From Ophioderma brevispina (lineage: Eukaryota > Echinodermata > Ophiuroidea > Amphilepidida > Ophiodermatidae), in NCBI GenBank assembly GCA_023653785.1, contig JAMKCH010001670.1, positions 1 to 64,000 of the forward strand: a stretch of 64,000 bases of DNA. Reading direction: 5' to 3'. Shown one piece after another: positions 11,926-22,599 of this stretch (the stretch's first letter is position 1; every line of letters starts with the position of its first letter). A program made the position numbers and the translations under genes. The notes below the pieces were generated by a model, which did no database searches, had not been told where the DNA came from, and saw nothing but the letters and a program-made list of their open reading frames with translations.

Positions 11926-12230
11926 GATCTCCCACCTGGAGCTGACTCCTCATGGGATGAATGGCGATGTTTTTTTTCTCAACAGATTGCGAACCAGAAT
12001 CTGACGATTTATAGGTTCCTTGCAGAAGAAGTGACGGCATCTGGAAGCAATCAGGATACTACCTGTGGTTGTGGACAGCACACAGACAAGGAACATCTCT
12101 AGTCTGCCCACTGCTGGAGCAAAAAGGCACAACAAGGACCTCTGCGCCGAATTCAGTGAAGCAGCCAGACGTTGCACCCGGTCTCTGGCTGGATCATATT
12201 TGAGAACCACAGTGTTTGACACGATAAGAA
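11926..12230 (+). pseudogene. 3' end of a non-LTR retrotransposon ORF2
   Basis: The + strand reads a tryptophan-containing DEWR block, then IANQNLTIYRFLAEEV, then a zinc-knuckle-like TCGCGQHTDKEHL near 12059-12098 followed by a stop. This matches the C-terminal C-x-C-G...H cluster that closes many LINE ORF2 proteins. Only the tail is present and it has frameshifts. The clade cannot be assigned. Confidence 0.55.
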
Positions 12231-12275
12231 GAAGAATTAACCACTAATAATAGAATTCAATATGGCCACCGATAC

Positions 12276-13135
12276 AACAACAATCTGATATATCTACTTT
12301 TGACCGTAGAATGGTAACTTGGTATATATGCAAATGCTTTAGCAATCAATATATTAATTGAAACCACAATGAATAGCTTTCAACAATTTGATAATCAATC
12401 AAATCAATAAACCGTTCAAGATGGCTCCAAAATGGCAAAATTCAGTACTACATATAGCCAAGAGCTGCCATGTTTGTGTATATTACTATAACTGATTTAG
12501 AGCAATTTAAATATCATACCATAATCAAATTGATTGATATCTTCAAGATACCATCCAAGATAGGTGTTCAATATGGCAGCAAATGTCAATCAGTAAAGGT
12601 CAGTAATTCATTCCCGCTGTAGGCTAAAAGATACATATTTTATGGTTTTTAATTGGATAATCGTTTCCAAAAATCTCAGTAAGGCTATCTCAAGTGTCAT
12701 TGAGTCGTTATTCATAAAATATCCCAATATGGATGCCAATGGACGCCCCAAACCTACCAAAAACAAAGAAACGTATATCTCTAGGCTATTAGTGATCGAC
12801 TTTTTTGCCGCTTAGTAAGTGCCATTTACAGCCATATTGACCATCCATCTTGGATGGCATCTTACATGTATCGATTCCTCTGATTACCTAATGATGTGTA
12901 CATTGACCTGATTGACTTACAGGGATATACACAAACATTGCAGTACTAGGTCAGACACAGCTATCAATTATAGCCATCTTAGAGTATCGGAAGCCATTTT
13001 GGATCCTATAAGGAAGGAATTTATAATAACATTTAAAAAAATATTTCTTATGGTTCTAACTACTTTTTTGACTGGCAAAACACCAGGATAGATACCAAAT
13101 TGCCAAACTGCAGTCAAAAGTAGATCATGATCAGG
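12276..13135. mobile_element. Fold-back element 2, ~330-bp inverted arms
   Basis: The left end ATCTACTTTTGACCGTAG (about 12292) is matched by CTGCAGTCAAAAGTAGAT (about 13108). Further in, GTTTGTGTATAT (12474) pairs with ATATACACAAAC (12925) and CATCCAAGATAGGTGTTCAATATGG (12551-12575) pairs with the complementary 'CCATATTGACCATCC' block near 12832. The arms are diverged and the central 12600-12820 part is unpaired. There is no coding sequence. Its 'caagatggc' phrases recur elsewhere in the window. Confidence 0.75.
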
Positions 13136-13481
13136 CACTTTATTGTACTGACGGTCACATTAAATTCAATTATTACGTGGTTACAAAATCATGTTAATTG
13201 GTCACAATTAATGTTTTAACGAGACAGGCTGAAAAATTACAACTTTTGAGTGAACAAGAGATGAATGTTTTGTGTTTTGGTGGCCATTTTGATTTTCTGC
13301 GTTTCTACAAAAATGCTCAAGGTTGCTCGCCTTGCATCCATCGGATTCAGAATCAGCATAAAAAACTGGTCTAGAAACAGTTGAAAAACATTATATGTAA
13401 TAAAACAAGGTTGATATTAGTTATCAATGATTCTGTAGCCTGGACGAGTACTCATTGCTATTAAAACCACAAAGGTCGCAA
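13136..13481. other. Short stretch without recognisable genes
   Basis: No coding or structural signal, apart from a 'ggtggccattttg' phrase at 13279 of the common repeat type. Confidence 0.35.
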
Positions 13482-13657
13482 ACCGGTGTAGAAGTAATTA
13501 TCGTCCGGCGTACTCATAGTCCGGGAACAATGGTGAACAATAGGGCAATCGATTCAGTTGACTCTTCACGCAACATTAGTTTCACGCTTTATTCCGTTAT
13601 CGTCTATGGAGCCCCGGACTATGGCTCCCACCGGACTATATCTGCTTTCACACCGGT
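13482..13657. mobile_element. ACCGGTGT-ended MITE, copy A
   Basis: It starts ACCGGTGTAGAAG and ends CTTTCACACCGGT, an inverted pair. A second pair, ATAGTCCGG / CCGGACTAT, lies inside. 176 bp, no coding sequence. A second copy lies 570 bp downstream in the same orientation. Confidence 0.85.
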
Positions 13658-14227
13658 CAAACAGGGTGCATGCCGTGATAATCAACTCCGGTGTGTGTTT
13701 GCTTGTGTTTAACGCCATTTCCGCGTCGTCTGCTGAATTAATGTCACCGGCGACATAAGATCGTTAGGTTTACCCGTATGCGCGCTGATTTGGGCTTAAT
13801 AATTTCAGGTAAGGGCTGATGTATATACAAGCTTTACAACCATGCACAATATAAATTTAAAAATCGGAGACTAGTTTTCACGTGTACCAGTGTCTCTGTA
13901 AAGGGAATAATGGAAGAAAAAAATGGACATAATGAAAAGGACCTTACTGGATCACTTCCATAAGTTTGAAACACAATTTGGATGTTTACATTCTAAAAAC
14001 AGGAAAAAAAACAGGGAGATTTCCAGCGGGTGGGGTGGCAGTTTGTGGTAATTTCTGGAACAATAAATGATGCTGACATTACTGCCAGCCTTAACCAAAC
14101 TTGAATGACAAGCCATGTTTGTCGTCAGCTACAAACCATTGCTATTGTATATGTTGCTAATCCCGGCTAATCCATCTTCACTTGCCAGATCAATATCTTA
14201 CTATAAGCCAAAGTACAATGCCTAAAT
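13658..14227. other. Spacer between two MITE copies
   Basis: No gene recognised. It contains CCGGTGTGTG near 13689, possibly a third, decayed MITE end. Confidence 0.35.
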
Positions 14228-14415
14228 CCCGGTGTAGAGAAGTATATGTCCGGCGTACCATAGTCTGGAAGGAACAATGGTGGTGAACAATAGGGCAATG
14301 ATGCAGTTGACTCTTATTACGCAACATTAGTTTCAGGCTATCTTTATTACGTTATCGTCTATGGAGCCCCGGACCCTGTGGCTCCCGCCGGAACTATATC
14401 TGCTTTCACACCGGT
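14228..14415. mobile_element. ACCGGTGT-ended MITE, copy B
   Basis: Same order of landmarks as copy A: CCGGTGTAGAGAAG, GTCCGGCGTACC, AACAATAGGGCAATG, CAGTTGACTCTT, CGTTATCGTCTATGGAGC and the terminal CTTTCACACCGGT. It differs by small indels, giving 188 bp. Copies A and B are separate insertions or one segmental duplication. Confidence 0.85.
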
Positions 14416-14639
14416 CTGAATGCTTTTGAATTGTGTCGCAAACATTGCTAAATACATGTAATTCTGTCCGGGATGTGAACAACTACTTTTCTGTTCCAGA
14501 AAGAAATTGCCACAACTGCAACCCCCCCGCCCCGAAACCCCTCCTGTTTGTACAGAATGAATATACCATCAGTAGCTTTTGGTTTTAAAGGTTTGATTTT
14601 CTTCAAGGCTATCACAGGAATCACTTTCAAACTCGTTGC

Positions 14640-14890
14640 AGAATTTCCAGGGTCGTATTTCGTTCACTGGGGGGCTTTTCAAAATGGCCCGCCAAAATAT
14701 AAAAGAAAAATAAAAGCTATTGTTACCAAAAATACCATCTCATTAGGGTGGGGTTTGGTTGGGGTTTATTGTTAAACTTTGGCCAAGTGATCGCTAGAAA
14801 ATGTTTTAAACCAAAAAAGTGTTGTCAGGAATGATTGAGGGCCGTTTTTCCAAAAATGCCGTTCAACAGTCCAAAATCATAGAAAATTAA
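14640..14890 (-). repeat. Inverted relative of the 24.8-25.3-kb tandem repeat
   Basis: The phrase GTGTTGTCAGGAATGATTGAGGG (14820-14842) followed by CCGTTTTTCCAAAAATGCC is the reverse complement, with few changes, of the GCCATTTTGGAAAAAGCGCC...CAATCATTTTTGAACAACAC block near 25091-25142. Confidence 0.65.
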
Positions 14891-14924
14891 TTAAAGCAGA
14901 TGGTTTGCAATAAATGCTAGCTAA

Positions 14925-15435
14925 TAGGGTCGAGGGAGGGTTTAGAGCAGGTGCCCAGAGGGGTCAGCCTAGGTGGAAAGGAAACCAATGTTCTATGTAT
15001 ATAGCCAATTGTTCTTGTACTTGCCCATATAAGAAAATGGAAGTCTGCCGGGATAACATGGGGTGGGTGTGGTCAGCGGGACCTATAAAAAGGGGCTCAA
15101 AAAATTGAGCTAGAGTGAGCCCCGGGAACTGAGCTAGATTAGCGTGGTACAGACACCATATGAAACCTACTGGAAAAGTTCAGCATTAGTCTCAGGCTAT
15201 ATAAATTTACCAGTACCCGACTTTTCCATGGTGGGGTTGCCTGCAGACCCCCCAAATACCCCACCCCCGACAACTGAGCTAGAGTCGGTGGTGGAGCAAC
15301 TGATGAAACCTATTGGAATTTGTTTGGATGGTCTCCTCTATATGAATGGCCACTGCAGACTCTTTTCTCGATGGGGTATACCTGCCAGACACCCTTCAAT
15401 GCCCCACCATTTGCTCGGCTTGATTGTGAGATGAT
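14925..15435. repeat. Left arm of a giant inverted repeat
   Basis: 14925-15100 is the reverse complement of 20470-20620; paired landmarks are CCCAGAGGGGTC / GACCCCTCTGGG, CAATTGTTCTTGTAC / GTACAAGAACAATTG and AAAATGGAAGTC / GACTTCCATTTT. 15100-15435 holds two tandem units (GAGCTAGA..., GAAACCTACTGG, ACTTTTCCATGGTGGGG) that reappear inverted in the right arm. Confidence 0.85.
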
Positions 15436-15645
15436 CCCAATTTAGGACTCATTTAATACACAGAACCATACATGTTTAATTGTTATATTTCTTTTCGACA
15501 TTCTAACCTCATGTTGGATGTGTGAATCAAGCACAAACAGCGTGTTATATTAGATTGAATCATTAATTAATAGTGAGTGCGTGGTATAGTTAAACCGGTT
15601 AGGCCTCAGTATAATGAGGAAAAGTATGAAATACAACAGATTGGT
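15436..15645. other. Short stretch without recognisable genes
   Basis: Sequence between the left arm of the giant inverted repeat and the tandem 3' repeats of the Penelope-like element. No motif was found. Confidence 0.3.
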
Positions 15646-16112
15646 TTTGTGGTTTGCAACTATACTACAATGCCTTCTTTAAAGGCATGTATTTAATTTC
15701 ATTCTGAACTGAGGGCCTATTTATACTGTTATTTAATTTTTATACGAAAAAGTCCTAAAAAGAAATCCCATATGCATGCTCGGGGGAGCTTAGTTTTATA
15801 TGAGTTCTATATTAGGCCTATAGTCATGATAACAATATGTAGTACAGTCCTTATATGTAAGAACGCAATAAAATAGTTTTGCAACTATACTACAATGGTT
15901 CTTTAAGCATGTTATAATTTAGTTCCGAACATGGCTACTTAGTAATGTTATTTTAAATTTGTATACGAAAAGTCCTAAAATGAATCCATATGCGTGCTCG
16001 GGAGTGAGCGTGGATTTATATGGTTTCATATTAGGCCTTAGTCATGATAGTCTACAATAAAACTATGATAGTACAAAGTCCTATATTCAGAACGTAATCA
16101 AAAGTTTTGCCA
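15646..16112. repeat. Two tandem ~230-bp repeats 3' of the Penelope-like element
   Basis: Unit 1 (about 15650-15878) and unit 2 (about 15879-16108) share GCAACTATACTACAATG, TACGAAAAGTCCTAAAA, ATCCATATGC, TGCTCGGG, TATTAGGCCT and AGTCATGATA. The start of a third unit (AGTTTTGCCAACTAAG) overlaps the end of the reverse transcriptase frame. Relative to the element on the minus strand they lie immediately 3' of its coding region. Confidence 0.85.
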
Positions 16113-16229
16113 ACTAAGTGTCAGAAAGTTCGTAGAAAACTCTAAATAAAAGGCACATATGTAAATTAGATTTCTTCTCATGAGCATCAGATGTCTTAAG
16201 TGTAGGAGACATGGGCAAATTCCGTTTGA

Positions 16230-17580
16230 GAGTTAGCATCCTCTTATTAGGCCCGGGCGGAGCCAAAGATATGTTTGAATTTGTTAGAGTTTCTTTGCTC
16301 TGATAAGACGTTCCCCGAGGTTTTGAGTACGTCTTAAAGTCAATATAGGGGGGAAGGGAAGATTTGACAGATTGTGGTTGTTTGAAATAAAATGCCATTC
16401 CTTGTGAGTGCCTTTAATGTGTGCCATTTTTTTTGTGGGAAGTGATGCGTGCAGAAAACTAAGAGGAATTTCGTTGGTGTTTTTCGAAACATTGCTAGGT
16501 AAAACATTTCTTCTTTGTATGATATGTCTGCTAGGCACGGGAGTATATCTTGTTCTTATATCTCTTGTGAGAGTTGTGAATAAGAAATCAAGTTTTTGCT
16601 ATAGTTATGTTTCCGAATGGAATTCGAATATATCTGATAGCCTCACCTGACAATCCCTGAAAGCATGCATTTGGGTGGGACGAATTTCTAGAAAGATATT
16701 GAAATGTGTCACAAGGTTACAAAACTCTTAATCTAGAACCTTCGTGTTATGAAATCTTACTTCCTTGTACAGAGTTAAGTCTAGAAAATTCAATTTCTGT
16801 TTTTGACCACTCATGTGCTGAAGTCAGAGTCGGACGATGGGGTGATTGACTGATGAAATTAGTAACTCGTTTTCATCTCATCAACCCAAAACATAAGAAT
16901 GTAATCACGATAGCGAAGCCATTGAAAAATTTTATCACTCAAGGAAATAAATTCTTGTCCAATGAAGGAACATTATATCACATAGTTCTGGGGAGCATTT
17001 TTGCCAATAGCTCGCTGTTGTTTGCAAATAGTGTTCTCGTTGAATGAGAAACAGTTTCTATGCAAAACAAGTTTTAATAAGCTCCATGCTGATGGATGGG
17101 TGGCTTCTAGGAGAATATATCCGGAGTTACTTCTAATAAAATGTATAACGTCTTTTTCGACTTAATTTTGAAGAAACATTGGTGAACATTCCAAATGCAG
17201 TCTATTGTGACCAAAAGACAGTGTTTTGAAGTTTTAACTGCCTCCAATTTTTCTTATCGGTCTTTGGTGTCTCTCAAATATGTGCCTTTGTTTTTGAACG
17301 AGAGGAACAGCAAAGGAAATCGATAAATTCGCCATTTTTTTCACACGGTCTCATTTATATTGCTGATATGGGTCTTCCAAGAGAGACCGAGTCAGCTGGA
17401 CTGTTGTGAATTTTTGCAAAAAGTAGGCAAGTTGGAGTTCGAATTTATGTTCATTTGGATAGGGATAGTAGGATGTATTTTTATCAAGCTTCGATCCCAT
17501 AACAGAGCGTTAAAGGTGGGTGTTTCCGATTTATGTGTATGTGTTCTTACTGATATGAGAGCCTGGCCCCAATAAAAAAC
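16230..17580 (-). pseudogene. Penelope-like reverse transcriptase, broken
   Basis: On the minus strand, in shifting frames: YLRDTKD (about 17275), LLVTIDC...FTNVS (about 17215-17175, the first catalytic Asp block, family pattern DV-S-YTNIP), YRDYILMFW (about 16900, family pattern RYxDDxF, with the second Asp changed to Tyr), NFLDLTLYKEVRFHNTKVLD (about 16735-16675), then FQYLSRNSSHPNACF and GLSGEAIRYIR (about 16645-16570), and finally LRRTQNLGERLIRAKKL ending near 16284. The order SHP...GE..RY.R...L-RAK is diagnostic of PLEs. Stops, frameshifts and the lost catalytic Asp make it inactive. Downstream a block reading NLIYIC (about 16160) might be a decayed GIY-YIG domain, but I would not call it. 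Confidence 0.85.
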
Positions 17581-17983
17581 AACAAAAAAAAACAAAGACA
17601 AAAATAAAAACAAAAATATTGCCAAATACCCAAGCACGTACGTGGGACAACAACACTTGCAGTTTTGATGGGAGACGTAATAATGTATGTTGCAAAGCCC
17701 ATTCAATACTGTGCTAATAAAGTGGTTAACCACTAAAACGGCGGTTTTTTGTTTAATCTTGGGAATGAAATCGAATCGAGGGCTCAAATGTAAGAAGACA
17801 ATGAGAAAAATACGGCATTTCATTGATATCAAAATCGGTACTACTGACGGGTAAATAAGGGGGGTCCCAAAGACATCGGAACACGCCCCTTAGCCGTTTT
17901 GAAAAAACCAATTTCACTGTATCTAATGTCATGTCTGCATCGATTTCAGGGTATGGTTACATGGCAGCATAAATTTACCTTCA

Positions 17984-20622
17984 TTATGTAATTCGTTTTA
18001 TGTAATTTATACTCGCTGCAATATCAAACACTGTAAACAAGGGGTCATTCTGATAGCTGAGACCTATGCCAAGCATTTTCAGTAGGATTATAGAGTTACT
18101 CCACTGGAGGATTAGCTTCAATTTTAGGGGTGGGTATTTGGGCGGATTTTGTTTGGGGGGTGGGCGGGGGGGGTCGGGCGCGGAAAGACTGGGCATGAAC
18201 GGGGGGGCGCGAGAGAGAGGGGGGGGGGAAGGAAGGTGGGGAGCGAGGAGGGGGGAGATGGGAAGGACCCATAATGAAAAGTTATTATAAAGGACCCTGC
18301 TATACATGCGCGCCCCACTAGAGAAAAAGTCTGGCAGTGGCCATTCATGATAGAGGAGACCATGCCAACAAATTCCAATAGGTTTCATCAGTGCCCCCCT
18401 CCACCACCTACTCTAGCTCAGTTGGGGGGGTGGGGGTATTTGAGGGGGTCTGCAGGCACACCCCACCATTGAAAAAGTCTGGTATGGTAATTTCTGATAG
18501 CTGAGACTATGCCTGACATTTTCCAGTAGGTTTCATATGGTTACTGTACCACCTAATCTAGCTCAGTTCCGGGGCGTTGGGTATTAGGGGGTCTGAGCAG
18601 GCACCCACCCACTGCAAAATTCTGGCAGCAATGGCCATTTCTTGCTACCTGAGGACTATGCTGAACATTTTCCCGTAGGTTTAATAAGGTTGCTCCAACA
18701 CCTAATCGAACCAGAGAAAAAGTAGAGGGCGGCTCCTGGGGAGGAGGGAATGCGTGACGGAGCCCCCCCCCCCTCAACCATTCCCGCCCCGCCATTCTAT
18801 CCAAACATAATTACTATTCGTACCCCGCCCTACCCCCTCTAACCCCCTTTTTTTTCCCGAGGGCCCCCGGAACACTTCAAACACATTAACTCGACACCCC
18901 CACTACACAACCTATACGCAATCCACCCTACAACGACCCAAATTCACCACCTTGACACCCCACACACCACCCCACCACGATAAACCCTCTCTACATACCT
19001 ACATCCACACCGCATCCAAAACCCCCACCACCCTCCCAACCCCCCGCCACGAGAAACCCTCTCCCCCCTCCCCGCCACCCACCAAAACAGTCACAACTTA
19101 CCCCCACCCCCCCATTCCTACAAGCCCGCCCTCTAAAACCGTCTTTCTATCTACACCCAACCCCCCCCCACCACCAAAACAAACCCCAACCAAAAACACA
19201 AACACCCCCCTTTTTCCACACACCCCCCACCCTACACCTCCCCCACACCCAAACTCCTTATCCCCCAACACACCGACCCCCCACACCCCCCCTACCCACC
19301 ACCAACCACCCCTCCCCCACCCACACCACATTTCACCGCGTCATACCTACATCATACACAACCTATTTGTCACGCCCACTACCAAACCAAACATCCTCAG
19401 CTCAACTATTCTTTACCTCCCAAACACTCCTACTAACCTCAAACAAAATTATCCATCATATAACTTTAAACCCACTTCCAGGCCCCTCCCAACAACCCCG
19501 CCCACCTCCCAAAAAACGCAACAAAAAACACAACAAAAAACAAACAAAAAAAAAACCAAAACCACAAAAAATATACATAACAAACCCAAAAAAAAAAGAT
19601 CAAAAAAAACAAAAATACAACAAAAAAAAAAAAAAAACAACAAATAACCAAACATAATTAATTAAAAAACAAAACCTAAAAGAAACAAACACACAAAAAA
19701 AAAACAAAAAAAGACCCACCTTCTATACCCGCCCACCTCCTCACACATCCACCCATCACATTCTCCCACTTCTCCCCCCTCTTCCCCCACCATACCCACC
19801 ATTCCTCCCCCCACCCCAACACCCAACCCTCTAAAAAAAACCCAAACCACTCTAACCCCCTTACCCCCCTCACTACACTAAAACCCCCCTCCCCACCCTC
19901 CACCCACCCCCTCCACCCACCACCACCCCCCCCAAACCTCTCCCACAACCCATTATACACTATCCCAGCCCACCAAACACTTAATCCCTCCCACAATAAA
20001 CCACACTACCCCCAAATAACCAATCCCCCCACCCACCTCCGCCACCCACCCCCCCCCACACCCAACACCCCCAACCTCCCTCCTAATTTCACTCCAGCTA
20101 CCCTCCCACTACCCCTCCACACCCACCTTCCCACCCTTCATCACAAACAAACACACCCCGCCACAACACAGCTCTATCAATCCCCCACCTCTTCTTCCAA
20201 CAACCCCGTCAACGCCCGCCCTCTCCCACTCACCCCCAACCTAACCCTCGATTTCACACTTCAACCACCACCTAAACACTTCCAAACATCCCCTCTACTC
20301 TAGACCGACATCAAAAACCCCACACCCCCCCGAACCCCCCACCCCCCCCCACCCCCACCCCAACATGAAAAATTTGCATGCCATTCTGAACCTGGACTAT
20401 GTGACCATTTCCCACTAAGTTTCATAAGGGTACATTACCAGCTATCTAGCTCAATTTTGAGGTCCCTTTTTATGGTCCACTGACCACCCCCATCACCTTG
20501 AGCCCGGCAAGACTTCCATTTTCTATTTCATATGGGCACGTACAAGAACAATTGCCTATGGACATTGAAATTGGTTTCCTTCCACCTAGGCTCGACCCCT
20601 CTGGGCATCGGGTAAGTATTCG
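17984..20622. repeat. Right arm of the giant inverted repeat with tandem ~130-bp units
   Basis: Tandem units start near 18055, 18345, 18495, 18650 and 20385; each carries a GAGACTATGCC-like phrase, TTTTCCAGTAGGTTTCAT and TAGCTCAGTT, followed by a G-rich and then a C-rich run. The arm ends with 20470-20620, the complement of the left arm. A 1.5-kb A/C tract (18815-20363) separates unit 4 from unit 5. The partner arm lies at 14925-15435. Confidence 0.85.
18815..20363. repeat. 1.5-kb tract of A and C almost without G
   Basis: About 1550 bases made of C and A with some T and only about 2-3% G, with long C-runs and a poly-A-rich middle (19500-19720). There is no fixed period. The flanking sequence on both sides is the ~130-bp tandem unit, and the tract sits exactly where each unit has its C-rich segment (CACACCCCACC followed by GAAAAA). 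It may be an expanded and degraded C-rich segment, or a consensus error in a region that is hard to sequence. The long proline/threonine frame at 18952-19647 and its antisense glycine/valine frames are not genes. Confidence 0.9.
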
Positions 20623-20639
20623 GCCAAAAACGTGCATAA

Positions 20640-21393
20640 TATAATATGATATGAGGAACCTAGGACGTCATTAATCCACACACTCTAAATGGCTAATGGC
20701 AAGTCTCTTCAGCTTCCTTCTCAGGTATGACATCGTCATACGTTAGCAAAACAGTATAGTAACCCACCACGCGTAATGCAATGGTTACAGCGCTTGCTTG
20801 ACCACACGGACCTTCAACATGGCAACGCGGACCTTCAACATCATAATCGCGGACCTTGTCATTTGGGGGGGTGCGTCGCACCCCCGCACCCCCCTAGCTA
20901 CGGCCGGCATGGAATGTAGCATCTTGTCCACCAACATTTCTGGGGCTGACGTCATATGAAACGGTCTATTGTGTGCCATACAAGAAAGATTTTGCGTACA
21001 TGCCATTCATCATTTTGTACACCTATGATGGCGCTGTTAGCTGGTGCCAGACCATGTTTCTGTTTCCAGTTTTCATCATTTTTTGTCTTTCTGTTGTGTA
21101 CCAGTCTTGTTTACTGTACCAAGGTAATCTATTATACAGTGATGTGAGTACTGCATGCAAATTGTGATCAGAATGTCAGTATTGATGAAAACCAAATCGG
21201 AACTTGAGGCCAGCCAAATAGGGGGCAGAATTAAGAAGCTTGACAGCACCTTACAACATACTGTAGGCTTACATCAGAGATGTGAACTATCTAGCTTGCA
21301 GAGGTTGAAACCTTCAAGTTTAAATGCTACATTGCCAGATATTCTGAACTGCATCATCATATTATTCATCACCAAAGTCAACAAAGATCAACT
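20640..21393. other. Stretch without recognisable genes
   Basis: It contains three imperfect copies of CGCGGACCTTCAACAT (20805-20858) and, at 20866-20905, the C-rich GCACCCCCCTAGCTACGG boundary phrase of a dispersed repeat. No coding evidence. Confidence 0.4.
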
Positions 21394-22335
21394 ATGAATT
21401 TAATTAACAGATTCAGGTATAGCAGAAAACAAATATTGGAACTTAAACCCTGTAGGAAATACAGAATTTCCAGGCAAAGTTTGAAACAAAATATTTGGGG
21501 ATTCTCTATCGTGCCCGCCGCCAAGAGGACGAAGAGGTGGCTCCCATATAAGGAGAAAGATCTATGTGTTGGTACCAAATGTTATGACCGTGTTGGTCAA
21601 TACCATCGATCTGTTAATCCCGATAAGTTTGAATTTCGCCCACGAACCCTGACTCAAGTCAACATTGTACGATCTCACCCTGTGCGTCCAGTGACTACTT
21701 CACCATGATAAAAACCCATCCCAGCTTGAGTACCAAACTCTTTCTCTCTAATACAGTCAATAATGAACCAAATTAGAGGAAACCCATGGAATCTTGAACA
21801 GAAAATATAGACACGTGTAAATAACTGAAACGTGGTGTAAGCCTGGTTTGTTAGATTAATGAATATGCCTGGGTAGCTAGTTCTCGAAGTGCGGGCGACA
21901 TGTACGTGGTGGAGGAGTGGCAGTGTTTGTACGTGATCTTTCCTGCATCTCCATTGATTGCATCAAGTTTCCTGATGAATTGGAGTGTGTTTGGGGTGAA
22001 AAGTCAACCACAAGACTTTCCACGTGAATTTCAGCAATAGCGTCTGTGCTGTATACATCACGACGACTCGCCCTACCAAAAGCCTCTTGAGGACCACCTG
22101 CTTCAGAGTGTGCTATGTTGCGCCACCAAGTACCCTGACATAGCTAATAATGCTTGGGGTTTTAATCGTATGAACATGCATCCCATTATCAGCTTGTTGA
22201 CTTTCCCACACGCGGCAATGCCACACTCATTTGATCTCTCACAAACATGCTTGAAGGTTTTGTATTACAAGCCCACAGCCTTTTCACCAATGGTCATAGT
22301 GACCACGCTTGTGTGTTATGGAACCCAAGATTTAT
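21394..22335 (+). pseudogene. N-terminal and endonuclease part of CR1-like LINE
   Basis: The open frame 21394-21708 starts RYSRKQILELKPCRKYR, the usual opening of this ORF2 type, then reads AAKRTKRW. The endonuclease follows in other frames: RGGGVAVFVRDLSC at 21904-21945, a YPDI...GFNRM block at 22133-22175 (the family has GDFN; the Asp-containing residues are damaged), and SDHACVLW at 22298-22321 (intact catalytic SDH). It would nick target DNA in an intact element. Confidence 0.8.
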
Positions 22336-22416
22336 GTTAAACCCTCAAAATAAGATCAAAATAATTAGCACGACCATTCAGTAATTCGGGCATTCTTGCA
22401 TTTGGCAGTGGATTCA

Positions 22417-22470
22417 AGATCAAAAAAAAAAAAAAAAAAACCAAAAAAAAAAAAAAAAAAAAAACAAAAA
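22417..22470. repeat. A-rich patch inside the CR1-like LINE
   Basis: Two poly-A runs separated by CC and C. It lies between endonuclease and reverse transcriptase and breaks the reading frame, so it is a later expansion or insertion. Confidence 0.9.
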
Positions 22471-22599
22471 AAATGATTGGCATGAGGTGCTCGAGTGTGG
22501 TGGTGGTACTCAAAATAAGGTTGATGTTTTTTATGACACTGCTTAAATTTGGCATTCGACCACATGTTTTAAAGTTAAGAAAACAAAGGTTCACAATAA

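Larger units (their letters stand above)
15590..17850 (-). mobile_element. Penelope-like retroelement (PLE)
   Basis: A minus-strand reverse transcriptase with Penelope-type motifs (see the coding entry), tandem repeats at its 3' side and an A-rich patch at 17577-17615 on its 5' side. PLEs are a retroelement class separate from LINEs and LTR elements, often with a GIY-YIG endonuclease and tandem or inverted terminal repeats. The end positions are approximate and no target duplication was identified. The element lies between the arms of the giant inverted repeat. Confidence 0.8.

Noticed and set aside
15300..15320. CTGATGA, the start of a hammerhead ribozyme core, in the tandem unit; its complement is at 18386-18392
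   Set aside because: No GAAA core or paired stem II follows at the right distance, and other units read CATATGA or TAATAAG at the same place.
18952..19657. A 231-codon open frame rich in proline, threonine and lysine, and its antisense glycine/valine/tryptophan frames
   Set aside because: It lies wholly in the G-poor A/C tract, where stop codons containing G cannot occur by composition; no domain.
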